Shown: one piece after another, positions 6,870-15,610 of the stretch
How positions within the stretch are numbered: position 1 is the stretch's first letter
How the letters are laid out: every line of letters begins with the position of its first letter
Origin: Candidatus Angelobacter sp. Gp1-AA117
Lineage (GTDB): Bacteria; Acidobacteriota; Terriglobia; Terriglobales; Acidobacteriaceae
NCBI GenBank assembly: GCA_003223515.1
Contig: QHVI01000049.1
Span: 1 to 37,853 of the forward strand
Length of the DNA: 37,853 bases
Reading direction: 5' to 3'
Notes under the pieces: generated by a model
What the model was told of the DNA's origin: nothing
Database searches by the model: none
What the model saw: only the letters and a program-made list of their open reading frames with translations
Position numbers and translations under genes: made by a program

Positions 6870-8213
6870 CTAGCTTGCTTCCTCACCCCGCTTCGAAAAC
6901 ACTCGCGCTGTAATCTCCTGGGCTGGAGTACCGCCGGACATCTGTTGAGCAACAATCAATTGGCGCGCCACGGGGCGCAATGCTGAGAGACGCGAGCCGA
7001 AGACCGTTCCACTGATGAGAGCGATCACACCGCCCATGGCAACCGTCATGGGAGCGCCGATGCCGTGGGCGAGGCTGCCGGCGAGTAGTGCTCCCAGGGG
7101 GGCCATGCCCATGAACATCATTGAATAGACCGCCATCACGCGTCCGCGCAGGTGGTCGGGAACCATGCTTTGAATCAGCGTGTTCGATGAGGCCATCTGC
7201 AGCATGATGAAGAATCCTACCGGTATGAGCAGCGCTACCGAGAGCCAAAAATGCCTGGAGATGGAGAAGAGAATGAGAGAGACACCAAAGCAACTGGCGG
7301 CCACTGCAACCCATTGTCCTAATCCGGTCACAGTTTTTTTGTTGGCAAGCGTAATGGCAGCGCTGAGAGCACCCAGGCCTGAGGCGCCCATCAGCAATCC
7401 TAATCCTTGGGCGCCGCCATGCAGAATCTGGTCGGCAAAAACGGGCATGAGCACTGCATAAGGCATTCCGGTAAAGCTGATCATGCCCAGCAGCAGCATG
7501 AGCGCGCGAATAGGGCCGGTTCCCGCCACAAAGCGAAAGCCTTCAATGATGTTCTCAAGCGGAGAACCTTCAAGGCTGCGCCGGGGTATAACCAATTGCA
7601 TCATCAGCAATCCGGCAATGACTGCAAGGAAACTTACGCCGTTGGCAAAGAAACACCAGCCCTCGCCCACCGCTGCAACCACGATTCCGGCCAGCGCCGG
7701 GCCAACTACGCGCGCGCCGTTGAACATGGAAGAGTTCAGGGCGATGGCATTGAGCAGGTCTTCGCGGGAGACCATGTCCACAATGAAAGCCTGCCGCGCG
7801 GGAATATCAAAGGCATTGACTATGCCGGTAAGCGCAGCCAGCAGCACCACGTGCCATACTTGCACCACGTGTGCCAGCGTAATTCCGGCAAGAACAAACG
7901 TGATCACCATCATGCTGGATTGCGTGATCACCAGGATGGTGCGGCGGTTGTAACGATCGGCGACAATGCCGCCGATAGGAGCCAGCAGAAAAACGGGAAT
8001 CTGGCTGGCAAACGCCACAGTGCCCAGCAGCAGGGCAGACCCGGTCAGACGATAGACCAGCCACGATTCTGCGACCTGGTCCATCCATGTGCCCACCAGA
8101 GAGATAAGCTGTCCGCCGAAGAAAAGCTGGTAATTGCGGTGCCGCAAAGAACGCAGTGCGGCGGGCAGTTTGCGTGATGATCTGGGTTTTTCCGGAGGCC
8201 GGGTATCGTTCAT
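6870..8213 (-). CDS. MFS transporter, EntS/MFS_3-type exporter
   Basis: The protein has 447 residues and 12 predicted membrane segments. The N-terminus carries the motif LRHRNYQLFFGGQLISLVGTW typical of the EntS-like (PF05977) branch, followed by the MFS motif A (GGIVADRYNRRTILV). The second half repeats this as a weaker motif, and VPDHLRGRVMAVYSMMF lies between helices 10 and 11. Relatives export siderophores or drugs by proton antiport across the inner membrane. The substrate here is unknown. The ATG at 8213 is preferred over an in-frame TTG two codons earlier; neither has a good Shine-Dalgarno. It is transcribed leftward and ends at the terminator of 6832-6861. Confidence 0.88.
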   Translation of the reverse strand: MNDTRPPEKPRSSRKLPAALRSLRHRNYQLFFGGQLISLVGTWMDQVAESWLVYRLTGSALLLGTVAFASQIPVFLLAPIGGIVADRYNRRTILVITQSSMMVITFVLAGITLAHVVQVWHVVLLAALTGIVNAFDIPARQAFIVDMVSREDLLNAIALNSSMFNGARVVGPALAGIVVAAVGEGWCFFANGVSFLAVIAGLLMMQLVIPRRSLEGSPLENIIEGFRFVAGTGPIRALMLLLGMISFTGMPYAVLMPVFADQILHGGAQGLGLLMGASGLGALSAAITLANKKTVTGLGQWVAVAASCFGVSLILFSISRHFWLSVALLIPVGFFIMLQMASSNTLIQSMVPDHLRGRVMAVYSMMFMGMAPLGALLAGSLAHGIGAPMTVAMGGVIALISGTVFGSRLSALRPVARQLIVAQQMSGGTPAQEITARVFSKRGEEAS

Positions 8214-8423
8214 GGGCAATGAGTTAGATGCATTGTAAGAACCTTCCTGATCTTAATCTTCTCTGCGTCCGCTGCAGTTCCTTTATGACCCATCATCCAC
8301 AAAACTGTTCATGAAGCATGATGAGTTCAGCGCCTGATCCACATGAGATTCCTTCGCATCCTTCGCACCCGTAGCGTCCTTTGCGGTCATTCTCGGCGGT
8401 ACTGCGGTTCATCCAAAAGTAAT

Positions 8424-8466
8424 TTGCATCCTCAACATCCTGCCTGTTAATCTAACTAACTGGTTA
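8424..8466 (+). promoter_or_regulatory. Candidate efflux-operon promoter with palindromic operator
   Basis: TTGCAT (8424-8429), 17 nt, TTAATC (8447-8452) form a weak promoter, immediately followed by TAAC-TG-GTTA (8457-8466) embedded in CTAACTAACTGGTTAATTAA, which resembles a TetR-type operator. The tolC ATG is at 8705, so the leader would be about 245 nt, without a convincing gene. The rest of 8214-8423 shows no gene. Confidence 0.35.
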
Positions 8467-8704
8467 ATTAATTCGGAACTCCCGGTTGCCAGGGACGCCC
8501 GGAGCGAAACAGGTACGCATGATCAGCAAGAGCACAGCAGGCCAGCAGCAGGGTAGGTCCAGAGATCATGTGTGCCCGCAGCACGGTTTCTGGTTTCGGT
8601 TGTACGCCTTGACGCGCCAGCGCTACTGCCCGGCTTTTCCCGGGGAGAACCCACTTATTACGAGCGCATCTAATCGTATTTATTCGAAAGAAGAGACAGC
8701 CATA

Positions 8705-10159
8705 ATGAGGACGCAAGCAGTCCTGCTCGTTTTGTTGTTGTTCGCCGCCATGATTCCAGCGAAGGCCCAAACCACGCCGGGCCGTCCTGCCAACGATAGC
8801 AACTCTGATCAGCAGCCAGGCTTCACTCAAACCATGCAGCTACCTCCGGCGCTCGAGCAGTTCAACGGCAGCGGAACTGTCGACAAACTGGTTCCGGGCG
8901 TGATCAAGCTGCCAGTGCTGGATGCGATTGACCGTGGGTTGAAACACAACCTGGGGCTGCTGCTCTCCCAGGAGCAGACAGGAACCGCGCGGGCGCAACA
9001 CTGGCGCAGCCTGAGTTCGCTTTTGCCCAATGCCTCGTTCAGAAGTACGGAAACGATTCAAAGGATCAACCTGGCCGCTTTCGGCATTCCTTTTACAGTG
9101 AATGGCAGCACCGTGGTGGGTCCATTCAGCGTCTTTGATGCGCGCTCCTCAGTGACTCAGCGGGTTCTGGATTTCAGCGCGATCAACCGGCTGCGTGCAG
9201 CCAGTGAGGGAGAAAAGGCGGCCCAGTTCAATGTGCAGGACGCGCGCGAGCTCGTCGTGCTGGTGGTGGGCAACGAATACCTGCTGACCATTGCCAGCGC
9301 CAGCCGTCTGCAAACGGCGCGCGCGCAGTTTGCGACCGCGCAGACCATTTTCCAGCAGACCCAGGATCTGAAGAGAGCCGGTGTAGTCGCGGGCATCGAT
9401 GTATTACGGGCGCAGGTACAGATGCAACAGCAGCAGCAGCGGGTGCTCGCGGCTGAGAACCAGGTCGAGCGCCAGAAGATGACGCTGGCGCGCACCATTG
9501 GGCTTCCGGTAGGCCAGCAGTTCGAACTTACAGACAGCGTGCCTTACACGCCATTGCCGCCAATCAATTTCGAAGAATCTCTGGCGCGCGCGTACCAGCG
9601 GCGTCCTGAATACCTGGCGGCAGAGGCGCGTATGCGTGCTGCGGAGATGCAGGTGAAGGCCGCCAGGCAGGAACGCTTGCCCACGGTGGAAATGAACGGC
9701 GACTATGGCGCGCTGGGACGCTCTCCGGGTGATTCGCGCGCCACATATACAGTTGCCGGCGCGGTACGCGTGCCGATTTTCCAGGGAGGCCGTGTGCGCG
9801 CAGACATCCTGGATGCGCAGAGCGCATTGAACAAGTTCAGGTCGCAGCTCAATGATCTGCGCAGCCGGATTGAATTCGAAGTCCGCTCGGCCATGCTGGA
9901 TGTGAATACTTCGAATGAACAGGTTGCCGTGGCGCAGCAGTCGGTCTCTTTGGCCGGTGATGAACTGAAACAGGCGCAGGATCGCTTCACCGCCGGGATT
10001 TCAAACAGCCTGGAAGTAGTACAGGCGCAGGAATCTGTGGCTATCGCGAATGAAACATATATTCAAGCCTTATACCTGAACAATGTAGCCAAGCTCACGC
10101 TGGCTCGTGCCCTGGGAGTGGCAGAGCAGCAGACGCGGGCATTTTTGACCGGCAGGTAG
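8705..10159 (+). CDS. TolC-family outer-membrane efflux protein
   Basis: The protein has 484 residues. A Sec signal peptide (MRTQAVLLVLLLFAAM...AKA) is followed by the two repeats of the OEP domain, rich in long helices (for example FNVQDARELVVLVVGNEYL and the QAQDRFTAGISNSLEVVQAQ repeat near the C-terminus, with the conserved YxxG-like turn). Trimers form a channel through the outer membrane and periplasm. The frame is open back to 8486, but the ATG at 8705 begins the signal peptide and has a purine-rich AAGAAGAGA stretch upstream. It is the first gene of an operon with emrA (11-bp gap) and emrB, supplying the exit duct for that pump. Confidence 0.9.
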   Translation: MRTQAVLLVLLLFAAMIPAKAQTTPGRPANDSNSDQQPGFTQTMQLPPALEQFNGSGTVDKLVPGVIKLPVLDAIDRGLKHNLGLLLSQEQTGTARAQHWRSLSSLLPNASFRSTETIQRINLAAFGIPFTVNGSTVVGPFSVFDARSSVTQRVLDFSAINRLRAASEGEKAAQFNVQDARELVVLVVGNEYLLTIASASRLQTARAQFATAQTIFQQTQDLKRAGVVAGIDVLRAQVQMQQQQQRVLAAENQVERQKMTLARTIGLPVGQQFELTDSVPYTPLPPINFEESLARAYQRRPEYLAAEARMRAAEMQVKAARQERLPTVEMNGDYGALGRSPGDSRATYTVAGAVRVPIFQGGRVRADILDAQSALNKFRSQLNDLRSRIEFEVRSAMLDVNTSNEQVAVAQQSVSLAGDELKQAQDRFTAGISNSLEVVQAQESVAIANETYIQALYLNNVAKLTLARALGVAEQQTRAFLTGR

Positions 10160-10170
10160 GGGAGGTAGGA

Positions 10171-11427
10171 TTGGCAAACCCAATGAGAACAACACCAGGA
10201 TACGAAAAAGAGGACGTGCAGGAAAAGGAACAGCTTCAGCCCAAACCGGTGGAGCGCAGGGTGGCGGAGCGGCGCTCAGGCCGGGAGCGGGCTGCCGGAT
10301 TTTTCCGGGAGCGTCCCTACGCAAAATGGATTCTGCTGGGCCTGCTGTTGCTCATTATCGGCGCTGGAATCTTTGTCTGGCATTACTACTCTGTACGTGA
10401 ATCGACTGACGATGCGCAGATTGACGGACACATCGATCCTATCAGCGCGCGGATTTCAGGCATGGTGTTGCGTGTTCATGCCGACGATAACCAGTTCGTG
10501 AAAGCGGGCGATCTGCTGGTGGAGCTTGATCCCAAAGACTATGACATTGCGGTGCAGCGCGCACGCGCCGATCTGGCCGATGCCGAAGCCAATGCCGCCG
10601 CCGCGAGTGTGAGCATCCCGCTGACCACTACCACAAGTTCCAGCCAGCTCACTGCTGCCAATGCAGCCGTGAAAGCCGCGGAAAAAGAAGTAGATGCCGC
10701 GCAGGCGCGAGTGCAGGAAGCCCAGGCAAACTACAACAAGCTGGAAGCGGACCTCAGGCGGATGGAAAGCCTGGTGAAAAAAGATGAGGTTTCCCAGCAG
10801 CAATACGATGCTGCCGTGGCCTCGGCTACAGCATCCCGCGCTACGCTCGATGCTGCACAATCCGCCGTGGCCACCGCCCAGAGCCGTGTGGCTCAGGCCA
10901 ATGCGCAGGCGGCTTCCGCAGGCACCGTGCCGGAGCAGATCAAGGTAATACGTTCACGCGCCAATGCTGCTCTTGCCCAGGTGGATCGGGCCCGCTCAGC
11001 TCTGGCACAGGCGGAATTGAACACTCAATATGCAAAGATTGTTGCGCCCGTTGCGGGCATCGTGAGCAAGAGAAATGTGGAGCCGGGGCAGGTCATCCAG
11101 GCCGGGCAGCCATTGCTTTCCATCGTGAATCTTGACGACCTTTATGTGACCGCCAATTTCAAGGAAACGCAGCTCAAGAATACCCATCCGGGTCAGAAGG
11201 TCAAATTCTCCGTGGATGCCTATGGGCGCGACTACAACGGCACAGTCGAATCCATCGGCGGCGCTACCGGAGCGCGTTTCAGCTTGTTGCCTCCGGAAAA
11301 TGCCACGGGCAATTACGTGAAAGTGGTGCAGCGCATTCCGGTGCGTATCCGAATTGATAAAGGCCAGGACCCGAACCATCAGTTAAGGCCGGGAATGTCA
11401 GTGGTGCCAACCGTCTTTGTGAAATAG
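10171..11427 (+). CDS. emrA: EmrA/HlyD-type membrane fusion protein
   Basis: The protein has 418 residues: a charged cytoplasmic N-terminus, one transmembrane helix (AKWILLGLLLLIIGAGIFVW), the EmrA signature STDDAQIDGHIDPISARISG, a lipoyl half-domain, a long alanine/glutamine-rich coiled-coil hairpin (about residues 115-265), the second lipoyl half (APVAGIVSKRNVEPGQVIQAG) and a beta-barrel domain. It bridges the inner-membrane transporter EmrB and TolC. The start is probably the TTG at 10171, which has GGAGG 5 nt upstream; the ATG at 10183 is four codons later and badly spaced. The stop TAG is directly followed by the emrB ATG. Confidence 0.92.
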   Translation: MANPMRTTPGYEKEDVQEKEQLQPKPVERRVAERRSGRERAAGFFRERPYAKWILLGLLLLIIGAGIFVWHYYSVRESTDDAQIDGHIDPISARISGMVLRVHADDNQFVKAGDLLVELDPKDYDIAVQRARADLADAEANAAAASVSIPLTTTTSSSQLTAANAAVKAAEKEVDAAQARVQEAQANYNKLEADLRRMESLVKKDEVSQQQYDAAVASATASRATLDAAQSAVATAQSRVAQANAQAASAGTVPEQIKVIRSRANAALAQVDRARSALAQAELNTQYAKIVAPVAGIVSKRNVEPGQVIQAGQPLLSIVNLDDLYVTANFKETQLKNTHPGQKVKFSVDAYGRDYNGTVESIGGATGARFSLLPPENATGNYVKVVQRIPVRIRIDKGQDPNHQLRPGMSVVPTVFVK

Positions 11428-12993
11428 ATGCCAGAGCGTTCCAGCATTCCGGTCATCAATCCGTGGATCATCGCTATTTCAGTGATGCTGGGCACCTTCA
11501 TGGAGGTGCTGGACACCACTGTGGTCAACGTCTCCCTGCCGCACATTGCGGGGAGCCTCTCGGCCAGCACCGACGAAGCGACCTGGGTGCTGACTTCTTA
11601 TCTGGTCTCCAACGCGATTGTGCTGCCGCTGACCGGATGGCTCTCCAGTCGCTTCGGACGCCGCCGCATTCTGCTGATGTCGGTGGCCGGCTTCACGGTG
11701 TTTTCCTTCCTGTGCGGCATTGCGCCGAACCTGCCTGCGCTCATTATCTTCCGCGTCTTTCAGGGAGCGACCGGCGGAGGACTGCAGCCGCTCTCGCAGG
11801 CCATCATGATGGAGGCGTTTCCTCCGGAGCAGCGCGGCAAAGCCATGGCCTTCTGGGCGCTCGGTATCGTCGTAGCTCCAATGCTGGGGCCGGTGCTCGG
11901 CGGCTGGATCACTGACAGCTATAGCTGGCGCTGGCTGTTCTACATCAATCTTCCTGTAGGCGCGGCCGCCATTACCATGGCGTCATTATTTATATGGGAT
12001 CCGCCGTACATCCGGCAGCAGGGACGGCGGGTGGATTACTGGGGCATTGGCTTCCTCGCCCTCGGTATTGGCGCATTGCAAGTGCTTCTCGATAAGGGCC
12101 AGGAAGAAGACTGGTTCGCCTCTCACTTCATGTTGATCCTTGCCATTCTGGCGGTGGCCGGGCTGATCTTCTTTGTGATCCGTGAGTTGATGACGCGCGA
12201 TCCGGTCGTCCACCTCAAGGTGTTCAAGATACGCACCTACAGTACAGGTGTGTTCCTGATGACGGTGCTCGGCTTTGTGCTCTATGGCAGCACCGTATTG
12301 ATTCCGGTATGGCTGCAGACGCTGATGGGATATTCCGCTCTTGAAGCAGGCATGGCTATGCTGCCGCGCGGTTTGGGATCGTTCCTGTTCATGCCGGTTG
12401 TGGGCATGCTCATGTCGAAGATCGAGCCGCGCAAACTTCTGGCGAGTGGCCTGATCGTCTGTTCTTACAGCCTGTACCTCTTGTCTAAGTTGAATCTGAA
12501 TGCCGGTTATTGGGACATCTTCTGGCCACAGTTGCTGCAGGGCTCGTCGATGGGACTGCTGTTTGTGCCACTGACTACCATCACCAACGATCCCATTCCG
12601 AAAGAAGAGATGGGCAATGCCACCAGCCTGTTCAATCTGATGCGCAACATCGGCGCGAGCATTGGCATTGCTGCCGTGACGACCACTGTCGCCCGCCACA
12701 TGCAGCAGCACACCCATGATCTCGGTGCTAATGTAAATCGCTTCAATCCGGCGGCAAATGCTACGTTCGAGTCGATGATTCGCGGTTTCATGGCGCGCGG
12801 CATGGATATGGCTACCGCTACCAGACAGGCGTATGCGGCGCTTTTTGGCATGGTGCAGCGGCAGGCGGCCATGATGTCTTATATCGATGCTTTCTTTCTT
12901 TTGTCGGTATTGTTTTTATGCATGTTGCCGCTGGTGCTTCTCATGAAGCGTCCCAAGCACACCCACGGAGCGGCCGAAGCGATGGCGCACTAA
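11428..12993 (+). CDS. emrB: EmrB/QacA-type (DHA2) multidrug MFS transporter
   Basis: The protein has 521 residues, the usual size for a 14-helix DHA2 exporter. Motif D1 (LDTTVVNVSLPHIAG) lies in helix 1, motif A (GWLSSRFGRRRIL) between helices 2 and 3, and motif C (PMLGPVLGGWI) in helix 5, the antiporter signature. It uses the proton gradient to export hydrophobic compounds through EmrA and TolC. The ATG follows the emrA stop with no gap, so translation is probably coupled. The substrate is unknown; the esterase and hydrolase genes downstream fit a detoxification role. Confidence 0.93.
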   Translation: MPERSSIPVINPWIIAISVMLGTFMEVLDTTVVNVSLPHIAGSLSASTDEATWVLTSYLVSNAIVLPLTGWLSSRFGRRRILLMSVAGFTVFSFLCGIAPNLPALIIFRVFQGATGGGLQPLSQAIMMEAFPPEQRGKAMAFWALGIVVAPMLGPVLGGWITDSYSWRWLFYINLPVGAAAITMASLFIWDPPYIRQQGRRVDYWGIGFLALGIGALQVLLDKGQEEDWFASHFMLILAILAVAGLIFFVIRELMTRDPVVHLKVFKIRTYSTGVFLMTVLGFVLYGSTVLIPVWLQTLMGYSALEAGMAMLPRGLGSFLFMPVVGMLMSKIEPRKLLASGLIVCSYSLYLLSKLNLNAGYWDIFWPQLLQGSSMGLLFVPLTTITNDPIPKEEMGNATSLFNLMRNIGASIGIAAVTTTVARHMQQHTHDLGANVNRFNPAANATFESMIRGFMARGMDMATATRQAYAALFGMVQRQAAMMSYIDAFFLLSVLFLCMLPLVLLMKRPKHTHGAAEAMAH

Positions 12994-13113
12994 AAAGCAG
13001 CCATTAGCTTTTGGCCATTGGCTCTTAGCTTTGTCTCGTGCTGCCGGCGGTCTTTCCCTGAATAACAGGCATACCGGTTGCCCGCAGCACTGCCTGTTTC
13101 TTCTATAAGCACC

Positions 13114-13168
13114 ATACGGTACCGTATTGACAATTCGTTCAGGATTGAACTACCATACGCTACCGTAT
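13114..13168 (+). promoter_or_regulatory. tetR promoter with two matching operators
   Basis: Operator 1 is ATACGGTACCGTAT (13114-13127), a perfect palindrome. Operator 2 is ATACGCTACCGTAT (13155-13168), one base different. Their centres are 41 bp apart, about four helical turns. Between them lies -35 TTGACA (13127-13132), an 18-nt spacer and a -10 TACCAT (13151-13156). The tetR ATG (13167) is inside operator 2, so the transcript would be leaderless or nearly so. Confidence 0.7.
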
Positions 13169-13817
13169 GGAAAATGACAGACGGCTTGGCCGGGAAGACT
13201 GGATGCGGGCGGCGCGGCTGGCCCTGCTGCACACAGGCCCGGACAGCGTGCGCGTGGAAAAGCTTGCGCGCACTTTGAATGTGACCAAGGGCAGCTTTTA
13301 CTGGCATTTCAAAGACCGCAATGAAATTCTGGAAGCCCTGCTGCGCGAGTGGGAAGAGGAGACGGCCACCCTGACCAGAGACGCACTCGCACATCCTGAT
13401 CCGCGGGAAGGCCTGCGCCACCTGCTCGAAATCATCAAGACCACTGTGGTGCTCAGCGAGAGGGGAGAAGCCCCTTCGGATGCGGCCATGTTCGCCTGGG
13501 CCTCGATGTCCGCAGACGTGGCGCGCAGGGTGAATCAGGTAGAGCGCCGGCGTTTGCAGTTCTTCACTCAACTGACCGGCAAACCAGATCGGGCGGAACT
13601 GGCTTATTATGCCTATCTGGGCTTTATCACCCGGCGGCGGCGTGTTCCCGCGGCAGCCGCGGGCTTCCCACTTCTGGCGGAGATGCTGTTTGACTTGCTG
13701 GCTGGCTCGTCCTCCGCTCGATTCCTGGCCAGATCAAAATCCAAATCCATATCCAAAGCAAAGGCAAAATCAAAGAGACGTCATGAAAAAACTTCTTTAT
13801 CTTCTTCTGTTCGTTAG
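13167..13817 (+). CDS. TetR/AcrR-family transcriptional regulator
   Basis: The protein has 216 residues. The N-terminal HTH is classical (VEKLARTLNVTKGSFYWHFKDRNE, about residues 31-54), followed by a ligand-binding helical domain. Residues about 185-206 form an unusual basic tail of alternating Ser, Lys and Ala (RSKSKSISKAKAKSKRR) encoded by a CCAAA-rich stretch. The ATG at 13167 lies inside the second of two near-identical operators, so autoregulation is very likely. The gene lies 173 bp after emrB and overlaps the start of the downstream hydrolase gene by 35 bp. It probably represses itself and the hydrolase; control of the efflux operon is possible, but no copy of this operator was seen before tolC. 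Confidence 0.9.
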   Translation: MENDRRLGREDWMRAARLALLHTGPDSVRVEKLARTLNVTKGSFYWHFKDRNEILEALLREWEEETATLTRDALAHPDPREGLRHLLEIIKTTVVLSERGEAPSDAAMFAWASMSADVARRVNQVERRRLQFFTQLTGKPDRAELAYYAYLGFITRRRRVPAAAAGFPLLAEMLFDLLAGSSSARFLARSKSKSISKAKAKSKRRHEKTSLSSSVR

Positions 13818-15549
13818 TCCGGCGCTGGCAGTTCAGCAATCTCCCTTTGATGCTCCGGCGGCTAAGCCAGAGTTTCAGGATGTCCAGGATTCTTCACTCT
13901 ACCTGCCGATGAAAGACGGTACGCGGATCGCCCTGGATGTGATCCTGCCGAAAGGTCTTGAGTCCGGCCGCAAGTTGCCGGCCGTGATGCGCATCACGCG
14001 TTATGGCCGCATGCCGGTGGATGGATCCATTCCACAGAACTTCAAGTTCTTTCCCGTGCATGGATTTGCCTATGTTCTTATGGATGAAAGAGGCACCGGC
14101 GCCTCTTTCGGGACTGTGCGCTATGGCAAAGCCACTGTGGGTGATATGCGCGAAGTCGTGGACTGGATCGTGAAGCAGCCATGGTCCAATGGGCGGGTAG
14201 GCGCTTTCGGTGGCTCCTACGATGGCACCACGGCAGAGTTGCTGGCCGCCAGCGGACATCCCGCAGTGCGCGCTGTCGCCCCGCTCTACAGCGACTTCAA
14301 CTACTACACCGACCTGCTGCATCCTGGAGGAGTCTTCAACGATTTATTGATCCGCCTGTGGGGCCAGGAGACGGCCGAGGAAGATGCGGGCGCAGCCGCA
14401 AAACGAGTGGAAACAGACAGTGATGGATCGTTGCTGAAATTGGCAGTGGCCGAACATAAGCAGAATTTCGATGTCTACGCAGCGGCCCGCAAAGCCGAGT
14501 TCTTTGATTCACAGGTTTCCGGCCTTACAGGTGCCTGGAATGATATGAGCGTCACGGGAGTAGTTGGGGAACTCAAGAAATCGCAGGTGCCTATGATGAT
14601 TTTTGCCAGTTGGTTCGATGCGGGCACGGTCCAGGGCACGCTGCGGCGCTTTCAGACAATCGATAACCAGCAGCGCGTCTTCATAGGAGCATGGAACCAT
14701 GGCGGGGGTATGGACGCAAACCCTTTCCTGCCTTCCGGTACTCCTCCGGTACCCGGACAACGCCAGCAGACGCTGGAACTGCTGCGCTTCTTTCAGCATT
14801 ACCTCAAGGATGCGCCTGACCAGGCAAGCTCTGATCGCCGTCTTTACTACTACACGGTTGGCGAAAATACATGGCATTCCACCACTGTGTGGCCTCCTTC
14901 CGGACTTTCACCTCTTACGTACTATCTTGAACCGGACCACACGCTGGGTCTGCACCCTGCCGCCGGTCGTGTTTCCGTGCAGTTGCCTGCGACTTCCACC
15001 GGAGATAAAAATCGCTGGAGCTCCCAGGTCACAGGCGGAAATATTTCCTACCGCGAGGTCATGGATAAATTTGAGGCCCTGCCACTATTTCTTGGTCCAG
15101 CTTTAGATACGCCGATAGAGATCACCGGACAGCCGCTGCTTCGTCTCCGTCTTTCCGGCAATATTCCAGACGCCGATGTGATGGCCTATCTCACCGCAGT
15201 CGATCCTCAGGGCAAAACCTACTACTTGACCGAGGGGTATCTTCGGCTCAAGCTGCGCAAAGTCGATCCATCGCAGCAGACACTGCATTCCTATCTGCAG
15301 CGCGACCTCGAAGAGATACCGCAGGGCAAGGAGTTCGAAGCAGACCTGACGCTCTTTCCGGTTTCTGCGCTTCTCCCCAGGGGATACCGATTGAGACTAT
15401 CGCTGGCCAGTGGCGATACCCCTCAATTCGCGAAGAGCAGTCCTTTTGAGGCAAATATTTTTTCAACATCAGAGCTGGAATTGCCCTCAAAACCGCGTCC
15501 TGATTTCACAAGATCTGTTCCCGATGCAGGCGGAAAGGAGCCGCACTAA
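13783..15549 (+). CDS. CocE/NonD-family serine hydrolase (peptidase S15-like), secreted
   Basis: The protein has 588 residues. The frame is open back to 13609, but the ATG at 13783 starts a clean signal peptide (MKKLLYLLLFVSPALA). The alpha/beta-hydrolase core shows DERGTGAS and the nucleophile elbow GGSYDG (S145). The C-terminal third is the beta-sandwich of X-Pro dipeptidyl-peptidase/cocaine-esterase enzymes (PF08530-like; RLRLSGNIPDADVMAYL and the late GYRLRLSLASGDTP segment). It hydrolyses ester or amide bonds, for example acylases of antibiotics or dipeptidases; the substrate is unknown. It overlaps tetR by 35 bp and is followed by the esterase-family gene 61 bp later, so it lies in an apparent resistance block. 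Confidence 0.88.
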   Translation: MKKLLYLLLFVSPALAVQQSPFDAPAAKPEFQDVQDSSLYLPMKDGTRIALDVILPKGLESGRKLPAVMRITRYGRMPVDGSIPQNFKFFPVHGFAYVLMDERGTGASFGTVRYGKATVGDMREVVDWIVKQPWSNGRVGAFGGSYDGTTAELLAASGHPAVRAVAPLYSDFNYYTDLLHPGGVFNDLLIRLWGQETAEEDAGAAAKRVETDSDGSLLKLAVAEHKQNFDVYAAARKAEFFDSQVSGLTGAWNDMSVTGVVGELKKSQVPMMIFASWFDAGTVQGTLRRFQTIDNQQRVFIGAWNHGGGMDANPFLPSGTPPVPGQRQQTLELLRFFQHYLKDAPDQASSDRRLYYYTVGENTWHSTTVWPPSGLSPLTYYLEPDHTLGLHPAAGRVSVQLPATSTGDKNRWSSQVTGGNISYREVMDKFEALPLFLGPALDTPIEITGQPLLRLRLSGNIPDADVMAYLTAVDPQGKTYYLTEGYLRLKLRKVDPSQQTLHSYLQRDLEEIPQGKEFEADLTLFPVSALLPRGYRLRLSLASGDTPQFAKSSPFEANIFSTSELELPSKPRPDFTRSVPDAGGKEPH

Positions 15550-15610
15550 ACTCATTGCTCCTCTGGATCTATGTAAAACTCCCGGAACGGCTCAGCGCAT
15601 CGCATCATAC

